The notes below the pieces were generated by a model. It ran no database searches and had not been told where the DNA came from. It saw only the letters and a program-made list of their open reading frames with translations. From Bacterioplanes sanyensis (GTDB lineage Bacteria; Pseudomonadota; Gammaproteobacteria; Pseudomonadales; Oceanobacteraceae): a stretch of DNA of 64,000 nucleotides. Location: assembly GCF_014652515.1 (NCBI RefSeq), contig NZ_BMYY01000003.1:248001-312000 (forward strand), in the 5' to 3' direction. A program made the position numbers and the translations under genes. This document shows positions 18,498 to 27,401 of this stretch, in pieces; positions within the stretch are counted from its first letter, which is position 1, and each line of letters starts with the position of its first letter.

Positions 18498-20176
18498 TAA
18501 AACTTGGTGCGAAAGCTGATACCAGCAGCGCCAATGGTGAGCTTGGTGTCGACGTCCAGCCCGGGATATGGGTTGGTGACGGTACATGTCAGGCAGTTCC
18601 GGTTAATGGCGTTACTGGAATTCGGGTATTCACCGACCTGTTCGGCGTCTTGCGGGTCGGCTTTAATCGACTCGGCAGATTGCATGAAACTGAGAGACAG
18701 GTCAATCACGGTGTCCATGTCCCACTGATAGCCCATGCCGACACTGTACAGCGAGGCAAAGCCCAGCGGCGCCTGAATGCTGCGGGCATTATCGGGAATG
18801 GAGGTTTCCCGTGGCTCGTAGCCGGCGCGCAATTGAACACGAGAGTTTAAATCGTACTGAAAACCAAAGCCCCAACTCCAAACACTGCGATAACCGAGGG
18901 TTTGACTTAAGGTGGTGTCGGTCACCAGCTCAGGCGCCAGTGTTTTAGCCGTGCTTAAAAAGCTCACTTGACGGTCGAACTCAAATTTAAGCGCATCCCA
19001 CTTTTCAAAATCCGTCCAACCGGCATCGACGTTAATTTGATAGCGATCTAAAAAGCGAAATTTAGTCCCCAGCTGCAAATGCTGAGGGTAGGTCATTTCT
19101 ACCGAGACATTACCCGATTCACGGCGTTGGCCGGTGGGCAGTGAAAAAATTGCGCCACCAATGGCACCCACAATGGACGAGCGAAAACTGCGAAAGAAGT
19201 CCGCAAAGTCGCGCGTATACTCCAGCTCGTAGGTGCCTTTTAAATGGGTCACCGCTTCGCTTTGATAACCCAGACCAAAGGCAAACCAGTCCGTCGGCTC
19301 CCATAACAGACCTAAGTTAAACGACGGTGACAGTGTCTCTTCCGTGGTTAAGCGCAGCTCACCGACGTCATCGTAAGGACCGATATTACCGCCACACAGG
19401 GTAATCAAAGGTGCCAGCGGGTCGTTGCCCGTCGGGTTACCGTCTTCATCGAAACAGCCAAACGAGTCTTGCAATAATTCACCCACCCCAACCAACACAC
19501 TGGGGGCGCGAATATCCTGCACCACAGACACGGCTTGATGGGAGAACAAAAAACTGGCGCCTACAGAAAACTCATCGTTCACTTTATAGCCAAACGACGG
19601 CGATAAATAAGTAAAGCGCTGCAACGCCACTTGCTTGGCCTGATAGCGCCCCGGGTCATCATCCGCTTTGGCAAAGCCGGCCGCCATCGGTGCATACACC
19701 GCATTGGCAAAGGTAAATTTTGAGCCTGGCGGCTGAATCGATACGCCTGCAGTGGGCAAGGTTAAAATCGGCAGCATGTCCATGGGCATAATGCCATAGC
19801 CAGGAATGTAGGCCGCTGCCGATGCTTGGCTATCGCCTTCTTGTAAGATCGGGTCGTTAGAAATATCCAGCAAGCCGGCCTGATCGGCGTCGTAATCATC
19901 AGGCAACGAGAAGGTGGATGTGGCCGACAAATAAATATTCATCGCCTGCAACTGCCACTGCCGGCCATCCAGCTTGGTTAAGCCCGCCGGATTAAAGTGA
20001 ATATCCATAATGCCGGTTGGGTCTGCCGTCACGGCATTGCCCAACGACATGGCCTTGGTATCCAAAAATAGGTTTTGTGCCAGCTGACTGTTGACCGTGT
20101 TGGGCAGCGATGCCATCAACACAGCTGCGGGCAAAGCACGACGCCAAAAGCGTCTGCGCGGAGTCATCTCAATCAT
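18497..20176 (-). CDS. OmpP1/FadL-family outer-membrane protein (FilD-like)
   Basis: 559-residue beta-barrel protein of the FadL family. After a signal peptide (about 1-30, ending near VNSQLAQ), the mature N-terminus LFLDTKAMSLGNAVTADPTGIMDIHFNPAGLTKL carries the FadL family's NPAG motif (residues 62-65). Many alternating strands follow and the C-terminus ends in aromatic SFRTKF, a typical barrel-assembly signal. FadL proteins pass hydrophobic compounds across the outer membrane. Here the neighbours (C39 peptidase, second barrel, DUF6160 protein) suggest a role in the envelope assembly system instead. It starts 11 bp after the preceding gene and is 100 or more residues longer than typical FadL. 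Confidence 0.85.
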   Translation of the reverse strand: MIEMTPRRRFWRRALPAAVLMASLPNTVNSQLAQNLFLDTKAMSLGNAVTADPTGIMDIHFNPAGLTKLDGRQWQLQAMNIYLSATSTFSLPDDYDADQAGLLDISNDPILQEGDSQASAAAYIPGYGIMPMDMLPILTLPTAGVSIQPPGSKFTFANAVYAPMAAGFAKADDDPGRYQAKQVALQRFTYLSPSFGYKVNDEFSVGASFLFSHQAVSVVQDIRAPSVLVGVGELLQDSFGCFDEDGNPTGNDPLAPLITLCGGNIGPYDDVGELRLTTEETLSPSFNLGLLWEPTDWFAFGLGYQSEAVTHLKGTYELEYTRDFADFFRSFRSSIVGAIGGAIFSLPTGQRRESGNVSVEMTYPQHLQLGTKFRFLDRYQINVDAGWTDFEKWDALKFEFDRQVSFLSTAKTLAPELVTDTTLSQTLGYRSVWSWGFGFQYDLNSRVQLRAGYEPRETSIPDNARSIQAPLGFASLYSVGMGYQWDMDTVIDLSLSFMQSAESIKADPQDAEQVGEYPNSSNAINRNCLTCTVTNPYPGLDVDTKLTIGAAGISFRTKF

Positions 20177-20187
20177 TGATCACCCCA

Positions 20188-21249
20188 TCAATTGGCCGCA
20201 GACGGTTTAACGCCTTCAATATCAATAGGCAGCGACAGGCCCAAAATAATATCAGGCGACAACTCCGTCATACCGAAACCGACATTGACGTTGGCAATGG
20301 TGGTGGGCGATACCCGCACCCCCAAGGCAAAGTTCATGATGCCAGATAACTGACTGCCACTGACGGAGTCAGTGGTGCGCCCTGTTGCCGGGGTGTACAG
20401 ACGAAAACGCGTTTCATCGTTGTATGAACCCTGGAAAGACACACTCAAGGACACATCGTAAGAGAGCGAATAGGCAAAGCCCATCGACAGTGACAGCGAA
20501 TTGCCGGGGTGAACTTCTTGTAGCAAGGAAGAGCCACGCACTTGATCCAGATCCGTCACCGGCAGGTTATAGCCATAACTGCCCGAACCAAACAGCACCA
20601 CAGGGTCCATCACCTTGGACGCACTGATGCCACCGCTCCAACTGTAATAGCCCGAGCCACTGGAGAGGTTTTTATTTAAATCAATTTCGTACGGGCTGTC
20701 ACCGGTTTTACTTTTAAAGGTGGTAAACAAAGTTTTACTGAGCGTACCCGGAATGTATTCCCACGGCTGCCAGCGCAACGTGCCGCTCAAATCCCCCAGG
20801 GCGTAACTGGTTAAGCTTTCTTCGGTATCAAACTTGGCCACCAAGGGTAGACGGCCACTGACGGTCAGGTTGTTAAACAGGCCGTAATCTAGGGTAAACG
20901 AGTTGGTAAAGGTGTGCGTGGCGGCCGGTGAAACATCCGCGTTGCGAATGGAAGAACTGCCCGTTGGCTCACCGTCTTCATCTAGGTTGGGCTCAACGAC
21001 TAAGTTGATGCGCTGATCGCCGTAATAGCTGTAATCAAAATTGTAATTCAGACCAACGCCGCCTTGTTTGAGCAGCGAGTAGTTTTCCTCTGCCGCTTCA
21101 AAGACTTCTTCCAGTGCTTTTTCCGTGTCAGCGTCGTCTTCCTGCTTGGATAACGCTTCACGAGCCTGAGATAAATCGTCCTCCGCCCACACTCCTGGCG
21201 ACAAAGCCAGCAGCAAAGGCAACGCATATAAAGAGTGGCGAGTCAGCAT
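20188..21249 (-). CDS. Outer-membrane beta-barrel protein (FilC / FapF-like)
   Basis: 353 residues. Signal peptide at 1-22 (ending GVWA), then an acidic helical segment (about 23-60, DLSQAREALSKQEDDADTEKALEEVFEAAEENYSLL), then amphipathic strands to the C-terminus with repeated GLNYNFDYSYYG, FTNSFTLDYGL and MGFAYSLSYDVSLSV patterns. A helical plug ahead of a barrel is the architecture of FapF, which exports amyloid subunits in Pseudomonas; that is a structural analogy, not proven homology. The start at 21249 follows AAGGA; the frame extends to 21303 but would overlap the peptidase gene. Lies 22 bp after the C39 peptidase gene. Confidence 0.72.
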   Translation of the reverse strand: MLTRHSLYALPLLLALSPGVWAEDDLSQAREALSKQEDDADTEKALEEVFEAAEENYSLLKQGGVGLNYNFDYSYYGDQRINLVVEPNLDEDGEPTGSSSIRNADVSPAATHTFTNSFTLDYGLFNNLTVSGRLPLVAKFDTEESLTSYALGDLSGTLRWQPWEYIPGTLSKTLFTTFKSKTGDSPYEIDLNKNLSSGSGYYSWSGGISASKVMDPVVLFGSGSYGYNLPVTDLDQVRGSSLLQEVHPGNSLSLSMGFAYSLSYDVSLSVSFQGSYNDETRFRLYTPATGRTTDSVSGSQLSGIMNFALGVRVSPTTIANVNVGFGMTELSPDIILGLSLPIDIEGVKPSAAN

Positions 21250-21271
21250 GAGTAGTCCTTGCGTGTAATTA

Positions 21272-22219
21272 TTATTTTCTTCTGAAGCGCAGCGTTTTTT
21301 CAATTCGCTCGGTCGGGTCCTGAGTTACCCGCACATTGTACTCAGAGGGGTCGATGCCGTCTTCTGCATCTTCCAAGGTAATCTGATAGAGAAAATTGCC
21401 GTCTTCATCTGTGATGGCATTGCCATTGTCATCCAACTGCAGCTCATAGCTGGATTTGGCATTGTTGGACAGCGAAGCAATTTGGTTGGCAATTTTATCT
21501 TCATGGCGAATGGCCAGCAGCGGAAACTCGCGATAGGCATTTTCAGCAATCACCGACTCCGACACATAGCGCATGTCTTCTTCTCGCAGCGCCAAGCCAT
21601 TAGCCGGCGTATGGCCATTAGGGAAGACGATAAATAAAATATTGTTATCCCACACTTCTAAAAAACGATGCATGGTAAAACTGATGTTGCCTTGAGCCGG
21701 ATCAGCCACGTAAACACGGTCTTCGTGCACGGCACGAATCACCACAAAGTGTTTAAAGCCTGCATGATCAATGGGCGCAATGGCGGGGTGATCCAGCTCG
21801 CGCAGGTCATCTGCATCGGCGCGAAAACCACCGGATGGATGACCCAAAGCCGTCACCAAGCGCTTCATATCCAGCAGAGAAAACCCACGGCGCTGAATAA
21901 TGCGCTCGGTTTCACCAAAGCGCAGCAAGCCTTCCATTACCTGGCGCTCGCGGAAATTACGGCCCAAGTAATAATCGAGCAAGGTCGTTAGGGCAGCAGA
22001 GCCGCAAGAATAGTCGTACTGTTGGCGCACCACGTTGTGAAACTTCTGTACCACTAACGGCTCGACATTGACCACCTGATCGGACTGAAACGGCTGATTC
22101 ACATCGTAGCGAATAACGGTATCGCCCTGCTGGCGGTCATTAACAATGGCCAGCTCGTTGATCATGGCAAAACCGATGATGGATCCGAGGAGAATGACGA
22201 ACACGGGTGGCAACCCCAT
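21272..22219 (-). CDS. C39-family cysteine peptidase without ABC transporter (FilB / FapD-like)
   Basis: 315 residues. A hydrophobic N-terminus (about 3-24) anchors or exports the protein. The C39 peptidase domain (about 55-200) has the oxyanion Gln66, catalytic Cys72 (YDYSCGSAA), His157 (GFKHFVVIRAV) and Asp173 (VYVADPAQG). C39 domains usually sit at the front of bacteriocin ABC exporters and cut after a double-glycine leader. Here no ATPase is fused or adjacent, as in FapD of the Fap amyloid system. The C-terminal tail has Asp/Gly/Asn-rich DDNGNAITDEDGNF (about 258-271), possibly calcium-binding. No clear ribosome-binding site precedes the ATG at 22219; ATG at 22165 is an alternative. Confidence 0.85.
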   Translation of the reverse strand: MGLPPVFVILLGSIIGFAMINELAIVNDRQQGDTVIRYDVNQPFQSDQVVNVEPLVVQKFHNVVRQQYDYSCGSAALTTLLDYYLGRNFRERQVMEGLLRFGETERIIQRRGFSLLDMKRLVTALGHPSGGFRADADDLRELDHPAIAPIDHAGFKHFVVIRAVHEDRVYVADPAQGNISFTMHRFLEVWDNNILFIVFPNGHTPANGLALREEDMRYVSESVIAENAYREFPLLAIRHEDKIANQIASLSNNAKSSYELQLDDNGNAITDEDGNFLYQITLEDAEDGIDPSEYNVRVTQDPTERIEKTLRFRRK

Positions 22220-22332
22220 TATTATTGTTATGTTGATTGCTACCCATGTTACATAAAATCACACAAGGCACCAAACGCTTTTTCCACCATTTACGCCAAT
22301 CAACGAGCCCAGCATTAATGCATAAAAGAAAC

Positions 22333-23310
<978 letters not shown>

Positions 23311-23340
23311 ACAAATAAAAACCTTTTTCAAATACGCAAA

Positions 23341-23368
23341 AAAACGGGCTGCATCAGCAGCCCGTTTT
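23341..23368 (-). terminator. Intrinsic terminator after the DUF6160-like gene
   Basis: Perfect 12-bp stem AAAACGGGCTGC / GCAGCCCGTTTT with a 4-nt loop, 20 bp after the stop of the DUF6160-like gene. On the minus strand it continues into a T-rich run (CGTTTTTTTGCG). It separates the abundant-substrate candidate from the rest of the cluster, leaving downstream genes dependent on read-through or another promoter. Confidence 0.88.
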
Positions 23369-23388
23369 ATAAAATGGCATCAGCAGTT

Positions 23389-24348
23389 TTAGTTGTGACC
23401 GTAGATGCGCTGAGTCATGCCAGCCAAATTGATGTCGGACACCTTAACGCCACCAATCGACTCACCGCCCATTTTAATAGCATCAATATCTAGGGTACCA
23501 GCTATCTGCCCCATCTGAATGTAAACACCGCCTCCATCAGCAACGCTTCCGCCTTTCGCCCAAATAGTTTGATCTATCGTTGCCGCCTGTTTGTCGCCAT
23601 TACTGTCTAAGCTATAGAACTCCAAACCTTCAATTTGAACCGCAGAGCCATTAGCCAAATTATCTGCAACGACTTGCTCCGCTGCATTCAAGTTACCATC
23701 ACCGTTACCACCATAGGCAGCACTATCCGCGCGAGTATCTGCTTGGGCACGAGTGTAACCGAAAGCACCGACATTCATATCTGTGATCTGAATGGCACTA
23801 CGAGAGAGAATAGCAACAGAGCCTACCTGAGCCGATACTGGAAGATCAGCAGTGGCGATCGTATCGCCATTAGCAAAAGTAACACTATTACCTGCTTGCT
23901 CTAAATTAAAGATAAATGTCTCGGACTGGCCAAGGTTCAATGTCATATCAATGTTGTTGACTACCTCTGTAGTAGCACCACCAACGCTACGCAGCGCAAG
24001 AGCAGAAGAGTTACCGCTTGTGTCTGCTAGCGTGTCACCAATAGCAACTTGCATACCGGTGACACCAGTCATTCCAATAGCCAAGTTACCATTCGCATCA
24101 ACATCAATAGTTTGCGTCAAGTTATTTACATTACTGACAGTAATGTCTTGAAGTAATACTGAACCCTGATCTGTGTACTCGATCTCACCAACAGAGATAC
24201 CAGAGTTATCAATATCAATTTCAATGGTTACACCTGCCTGACCGGTGGTGTTTGATAACGTCGCATCATCCAGTGGCTGCAATGCTTGCGCTGCGAACGG
24301 TGCAGCAGCAATAGCCGCGGCGAGAGACGCTTTTTTGAGAAGTTTCAT
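23389..24348 (-). CDS. Exported DUF6160-like protein, candidate assembly subunit (FilA-like)
   Basis: 319 residues from ATG 24348, which follows AGGAG by 9 bp (the frame continues to 24495 without homology). Signal peptide MKLLKKASLAAAIAAAPFAAQA. The mature N-terminus LQPLDDATLSNTTGQAGVTIEIDIDN is the hallmark I associate with DUF6160/FilA-type proteins: 'L.(D/E)..L...TGQAG(V/I)(T/S)IE'. The rest is Gly/Asn/Asp/Thr-rich, predicted beta, with no cysteine in the mature protein. An EF-hand/dockerin-like loop, NGDGNLNAAEQ, lies at about residue 220 and SLDSNGDKQ at about 250. It heads the cluster and is followed by a strong terminator, so it may be the main secreted or polymerised component. Function is inferred. 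Confidence 0.72.
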   Translation of the reverse strand: MKLLKKASLAAAIAAAPFAAQALQPLDDATLSNTTGQAGVTIEIDIDNSGISVGEIEYTDQGSVLLQDITVSNVNNLTQTIDVDANGNLAIGMTGVTGMQVAIGDTLADTSGNSSALALRSVGGATTEVVNNIDMTLNLGQSETFIFNLEQAGNSVTFANGDTIATADLPVSAQVGSVAILSRSAIQITDMNVGAFGYTRAQADTRADSAAYGGNGDGNLNAAEQVVADNLANGSAVQIEGLEFYSLDSNGDKQAATIDQTIWAKGGSVADGGGVYIQMGQIAGTLDIDAIKMGGESIGGVKVSDINLAGMTQRIYGHN

Positions 24349-24689
24349 GTGTGCACACTCCTGATTATTTTTTTGCGTTGTGCGGGCCTTCCCGGCCCTA
24401 TCACTGCGACACTGACTTAACTCTCTGTGGAGCCTTAGCAGTGATCGCGGTGAACTGTAGAAAATCGCTGTTATTGTTATTCGCTCTGTCAGCACCGAGC
24501 CGTGCTCGTTTTTGACTGCTGATAATCTATTACCCTCACCTAGGCCGTGTCTAGCAATGAGTTACATATTTTAACCGCCGTTCACACAAATCGGCGTTTA
24601 ATGCCATGCCGGTATGCCAGACGTGCTGGTGCTTTTGCTGTAAAATCAGACACTTAACTGGATTTAGCCGGACGCCCAATTGGCACAAA
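24349..24689. other. Intergenic region between divergent FilA-like gene and pabB
   Basis: About 340 bp that is A+T-richer than the surroundings. It must contain the promoter of the FilA-like cluster and of pabB. I see AGGAG before the FilA-like ATG but no convincing pair of promoter boxes. No small gene is supported. Confidence 0.4.
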
Positions 24690-26024
24690 ATGATACACAA
24701 CAAACTCCCCTTCAGCGCACGTAAGATACTGAAATACTGCCATTTTTTGGATAACCCAATTGTGTTTTACAGCGGCCAATCGGGCAAAGCGGTACCATCG
24801 TCGCAATCCGCGCTATCCAATCAGGACAGAATGGCCGTTTTGGCCTTCGCACCCCAACGGTGCTTGCAAGCCAATACCGCTGAATCCTTGCTAGACATGG
24901 TACGCCAGCTTAACGCTGATGTTACGGGCAGCCATAAAAGCATCGGCCTTGCGGAAGATCGCTTCGTTAGCGGCTGGGCCGGTGCTTTCAGCTATGACGC
25001 CGGTCAAGTCAACCCAGCCAATGGCCTACAGGGCGCAGCCGACAGCCAAGCGCCACTGGCTTGGTTTGGCTATTACCCTTGCTCAGTGCATTTGCAACTG
25101 GATAGCGACGATGCCTGGATATATCACCCAGATCACCTAGACACAGCCCCCTGGCGAGAAGCGCTGCAGCAGTTGCTGCAGCAGCCACCCAAGTTGCAAG
25201 CAGCCAAAGCCCGCCACTGGCAAGCAGGCTGGCACCTTGAGCAATACCGCCACGCCTTTGAGCGCATTCAGCATTATTTACGCGCGGGCGACTGCTACCA
25301 GACCAACCTCACTCTGCCATTTGAGTGCCCGGATGATCTCACCGAGCAATCACCTCTGCCATTGCTGCAGGCATTTGATGCGCCGCACAGCGGCTACTTA
25401 AAGACGGACGACTTCACCCTGTTTAGCGTCAGCCCAGAGCGCTTTATTCGTATCCAAGGCCAGCAACTGGACACCCGCCCCATCAAGGGCACGGCGCCCA
25501 GAGGTGCAACTCCGGAGGAAGACCAAGCACTGCTGAACGAGCTGCGCCAATGCCCAAAAAATCAGGCCGAAAATCTGATGATTGTTGATCTGCTGCGCAA
25601 CGATTTGAGCCGCTATGCCACACCAGGTAGCGTCAGCGTTGAGCAACTGTTCGAGCCGCAAAGCCATGCCAATGTGCACCATTTGGTGAGCACCATTCAC
25701 GCCGAACTCAAGCCTGACATTGGCCACGCCCAGGCTATTTTTGCCGCCTTGCCGGGCGGCTCAATTACTGGCGCCCCCAAACGCCGGGCAATGGAAATCA
25801 TCAGCGAACTGGAAGCTGGCCCGCGCGGTTTTTATTGCGGCTCCATGGGTTACTTCGACGAGCGCGGCGTAAGCGACTTTAACATTCTGATCCGCACCAT
25901 TTGCGCGCGCAAAAACGGTGCGCAGTGCTGGGGCGGCGGCGGCATTGTGCTAGACAGCACCGCCGAGTCCGAATTTCAGGAAGTACTGAACAAGGTCCAG
26001 CGCATTCTTGATCAACCGCTATAA
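24690..26024 (+). CDS. pabB: Aminodeoxychorismate synthase component I (PabB)
   Basis: Makes 4-amino-4-deoxychorismate from chorismate and ammonia (with PabA) for folate synthesis. In 444 residues the chorismate-binding domain is complete: SVSPERFIRI, TRPIKGTAPRG, NLMIVDLLRNDLSR, GSITGAPKRRAMEII, FYCGSMGYF, GGGGIVLDS. The Lys of PIKGT marks PabB; anthranilate synthase TrpE has Ala there. The start is set at ATG 24690 (MIHNKLPFSARK), where alignment to PabB begins. The frame is open to an ATG at 24606 with a Cys-rich leader that looks non-homologous. Single gene, divergent from the FilA-like cluster. Confidence 0.93.
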   Translation: MIHNKLPFSARKILKYCHFLDNPIVFYSGQSGKAVPSSQSALSNQDRMAVLAFAPQRCLQANTAESLLDMVRQLNADVTGSHKSIGLAEDRFVSGWAGAFSYDAGQVNPANGLQGAADSQAPLAWFGYYPCSVHLQLDSDDAWIYHPDHLDTAPWREALQQLLQQPPKLQAAKARHWQAGWHLEQYRHAFERIQHYLRAGDCYQTNLTLPFECPDDLTEQSPLPLLQAFDAPHSGYLKTDDFTLFSVSPERFIRIQGQQLDTRPIKGTAPRGATPEEDQALLNELRQCPKNQAENLMIVDLLRNDLSRYATPGSVSVEQLFEPQSHANVHHLVSTIHAELKPDIGHAQAIFAALPGGSITGAPKRRAMEIISELEAGPRGFYCGSMGYFDERGVSDFNILIRTICARKNGAQCWGGGGIVLDSTAESEFQEVLNKVQRILDQPL

Positions 26025-26060
26025 CCTCCAGTGCAAAGCAGCGGCCCGCCCCACAAACTC

Positions 26061-26088
26061 AGGCTGAAAGGCCTGACGCTTTCAGCCT
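26061..26088 (+). terminator. Hairpin after pabB
   Basis: Perfect 10-bp stem AGGCTGAAAG / CTTTCAGCCT with an 8-nt loop, 36 bp after the pabB stop. No T-tract follows, so termination would be weak or rho-assisted. The satellite array begins 3 bp later. Confidence 0.5.
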
Positions 26089-26090
26089 CC

Positions 26091-26200
26091 AAGCCAAAAG
26101 CCAAAAGCCAAAAGCCAAAAGCCAAAAGCCAAAAGCCAAAAGCCAAAAGCCAAAAGCCAAAAGCCAAAAGCCAAAAGCCAAAAGCCAAAAGCCAAAAGCC
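26091..26200. repeat. Heptanucleotide satellite (AAAAGCC)15
   Basis: Fifteen exact head-to-tail copies of AAAAGCC (26096-26200), preceded by a partial copy AAGCC. The array lies between pabB and thrH, outside genes. The apparent 78-residue frame at 26031-26267 is just the array read as a 7-residue periodic peptide and is not supported as a gene. Perfect copies imply recent expansion by slippage. Confidence 0.97.
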
Positions 26201-26277
26201 ATCCCTACCCTTGGTGAACTCGTCTGCGGCTTGCGCCGGTACTGCGTTTAAGGATGGTTTTGTGTGAACCTCAATAT

Positions 26278-26291
26278 AGATAACGGTATAA
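26278..26291. repeat. Dispersed 14-mer, copy 1
   Basis: AGATAACGGTATAA, identical to copies at 26324-26337 and 54247-54260, all in intergenic DNA. A 14-base match three times in 64 kb is not expected by chance. Confidence 0.8.
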
Positions 26292-26323
26292 CCTCACAAC
26301 TTCTCACTGAGGGGAAGGGGTAA

Positions 26324-26337
26324 AGATAACGGTATAA
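26324..26337. repeat. Dispersed 14-mer, copy 2
   Basis: AGATAACGGTATAA, 46 bp after copy 1 and ending just before the thrH stop at 26339. The following base makes TATAAT, which looks like a -10 box, but no -35 is evident. Confidence 0.8.
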
Positions 26338-26338
26338 T

Positions 26339-26956
26339 CTATAAGCTCAAATCTCGCTCGCTGGCTTCGATAAATGCTCGCTTAAGCTCTTCGTAGGTAT
26401 GTACGGCTGGAAACTGCGGGAACTCATCAATTACGTTTTGTGGCGCATGAAACAGAATGCCGGCGTCCGCCTCAGCCAGCATGGTGATGTCGTTGTAAGA
26501 ATCCCCTGCGGCGATGGTGCGGTAATAAATGGTTTGCAACGCCCGAATGGACTGACGCTTAGGATCGGCCTGGCGCAGCTTGTAATCGACCACCCGTCCT
26601 GACTCATCCGTCACCAAGCGATGACAGAACAAGGTGGGAAACCCTAACTGACGCATCAAAGGCTGGGAAAATTCATAAAAGGTGTCGGATAAAATAATGA
26701 CCTGAAAGCGCTCACGCAGCCAGTCGAGGAATTCACGCGCCCCTTCAAAGGGCTTCAAGGTAGCAATGACCTCTTGAATGTCCTGGATTATTAAACCGTG
26801 TTCAGCCAGCAGGCGCAAACGCTGCTGCATTAACTCGTCGTAATCCGGAATATCCCGCGTCGTCGCCTTTAGCGCTTCAATGCCGGTTTTGTTGGCAAAC
26901 TCAATCCAAATTTCGGGTACCAATACCCCTTCCAGATCCAAACATGCGACTTCCAT
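26339..26956 (-). CDS. thrH: Phosphoserine phosphatase / homoserine phosphotransferase ThrH
   Basis: HAD-superfamily enzyme first described in Pseudomonas aeruginosa. It dephosphorylates phosphoserine and can transfer the phosphate to homoserine, linking serine and threonine synthesis. In 205 residues it shows the HAD motifs: DLEGVLVPE (motif I, with Asp nucleophile at 7 and Glu in place of the second Asp), ILSDTF (motif II), the Lys of motif III in the RQADPKRQSI region, and AAGDSYNDITML (motif IV). The DLEG form and the length distinguish it from SerB. It is monocistronic; its upstream neighbour is the MITE-like element. Confidence 0.93.
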   Translation of the reverse strand: MEVACLDLEGVLVPEIWIEFANKTGIEALKATTRDIPDYDELMQQRLRLLAEHGLIIQDIQEVIATLKPFEGAREFLDWLRERFQVIILSDTFYEFSQPLMRQLGFPTLFCHRLVTDESGRVVDYKLRQADPKRQSIRALQTIYYRTIAAGDSYNDITMLAEADAGILFHAPQNVIDEFPQFPAVHTYEELKRAFIEASERDLSL

Positions 26957-27401
26957 GAGCTTTTCCCTCTATGACTTAGCGGATGATTAAAATGGTCACT
27001 CACTGTAGCCAGCAGGAAGGATGAGAACAATTGACTCAGGGCAGCTCTAAATAATTCGGTGCCCGCTCTGGACCCCCAGAGGGCTCCAGATCAGATGCCG
27101 TTTGCCGCTCCAGCCAGCTACAGCAAAAATCGGCGACACAGAGCTGGAGTGCTCTGGCGCTCCCCGCAGGGCGCGGGCGGCAGGCCTCCATAACGTCGTT
27201 GGCGATGTTGAAAAGGGCTGGCCATTTCCTGCCATCACCGCCTTGTTCTGAAAGCCTGCTGCACTCGCGCAGAGCTGTACAGAATTATTCAGAGATGCCC
27301 TATGTTATAAAAGCACACAGCATGGGTATGCTTTTTTATTATTAAATGGACTAAGTAGCGCATGTTAACCTTGCGCTCACAAGAACCACAGGACAACCGT
27401 G
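26957..27401. other. thrH-cysH intergenic region containing a MITE-like element
   Basis: A 445-bp divergent region. Most of it is the 262-bp inverted-repeat element listed separately. The left 80 bp should hold the thrH promoter and the right 100 bp the cysH promoter; AGGAC lies 9 bp before the cysH ATG. No gene is supported here. Confidence 0.55.
27039..27300. mobile_element. MITE-like element with imperfect terminal inverted repeats
   Basis: The left end reads GGGCAGCTCTAAATAATTC and the reverse complement of the right end reads GGGCATCTCTGAATAATTC. Over 22 bp the two ends match at 19 positions. The 262-bp interior encodes no transposase; a 63-residue minus-strand frame (27047-27238) is of unknown meaning. 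This is the structure of a non-autonomous element mobilised by an insertion sequence elsewhere. I see no clear target-site duplication in the flanks and cannot assign the IS family. Confidence 0.75.

Noticed and set aside
18497-20176. Plain long-chain fatty-acid transporter FadL
   Set aside because: The FadL-family assignment stands, but translational coupling (TAATG) to an exported DUF4124 protein and the C39/barrel context argue against a routine fatty-acid uptake role.
21272-22219. Bacteriocin/microcin export operon
   Set aside because: The C39 peptidase is not fused to an ABC transporter, no ATPase or small double-glycine peptide gene is nearby, and the neighbours are outer-membrane barrels.
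24606-24689. Upstream pabB start adding 28 residues
   Set aside because: The added Cys-rich segment has no counterpart in PabB proteins; similarity starts at MIHNKLPF.
26091-26200. CRISPR array or Rep-type repeat
   Set aside because: Units are contiguous 7-mers without spacers and without dyad symmetry.
26031-26267. 78-residue Lys/Pro/Ser repeat protein after pabB
   Set aside because: It is the AAAAGCC array read in frame; a 7-bp unit gives an automatic 7-residue periodic peptide.
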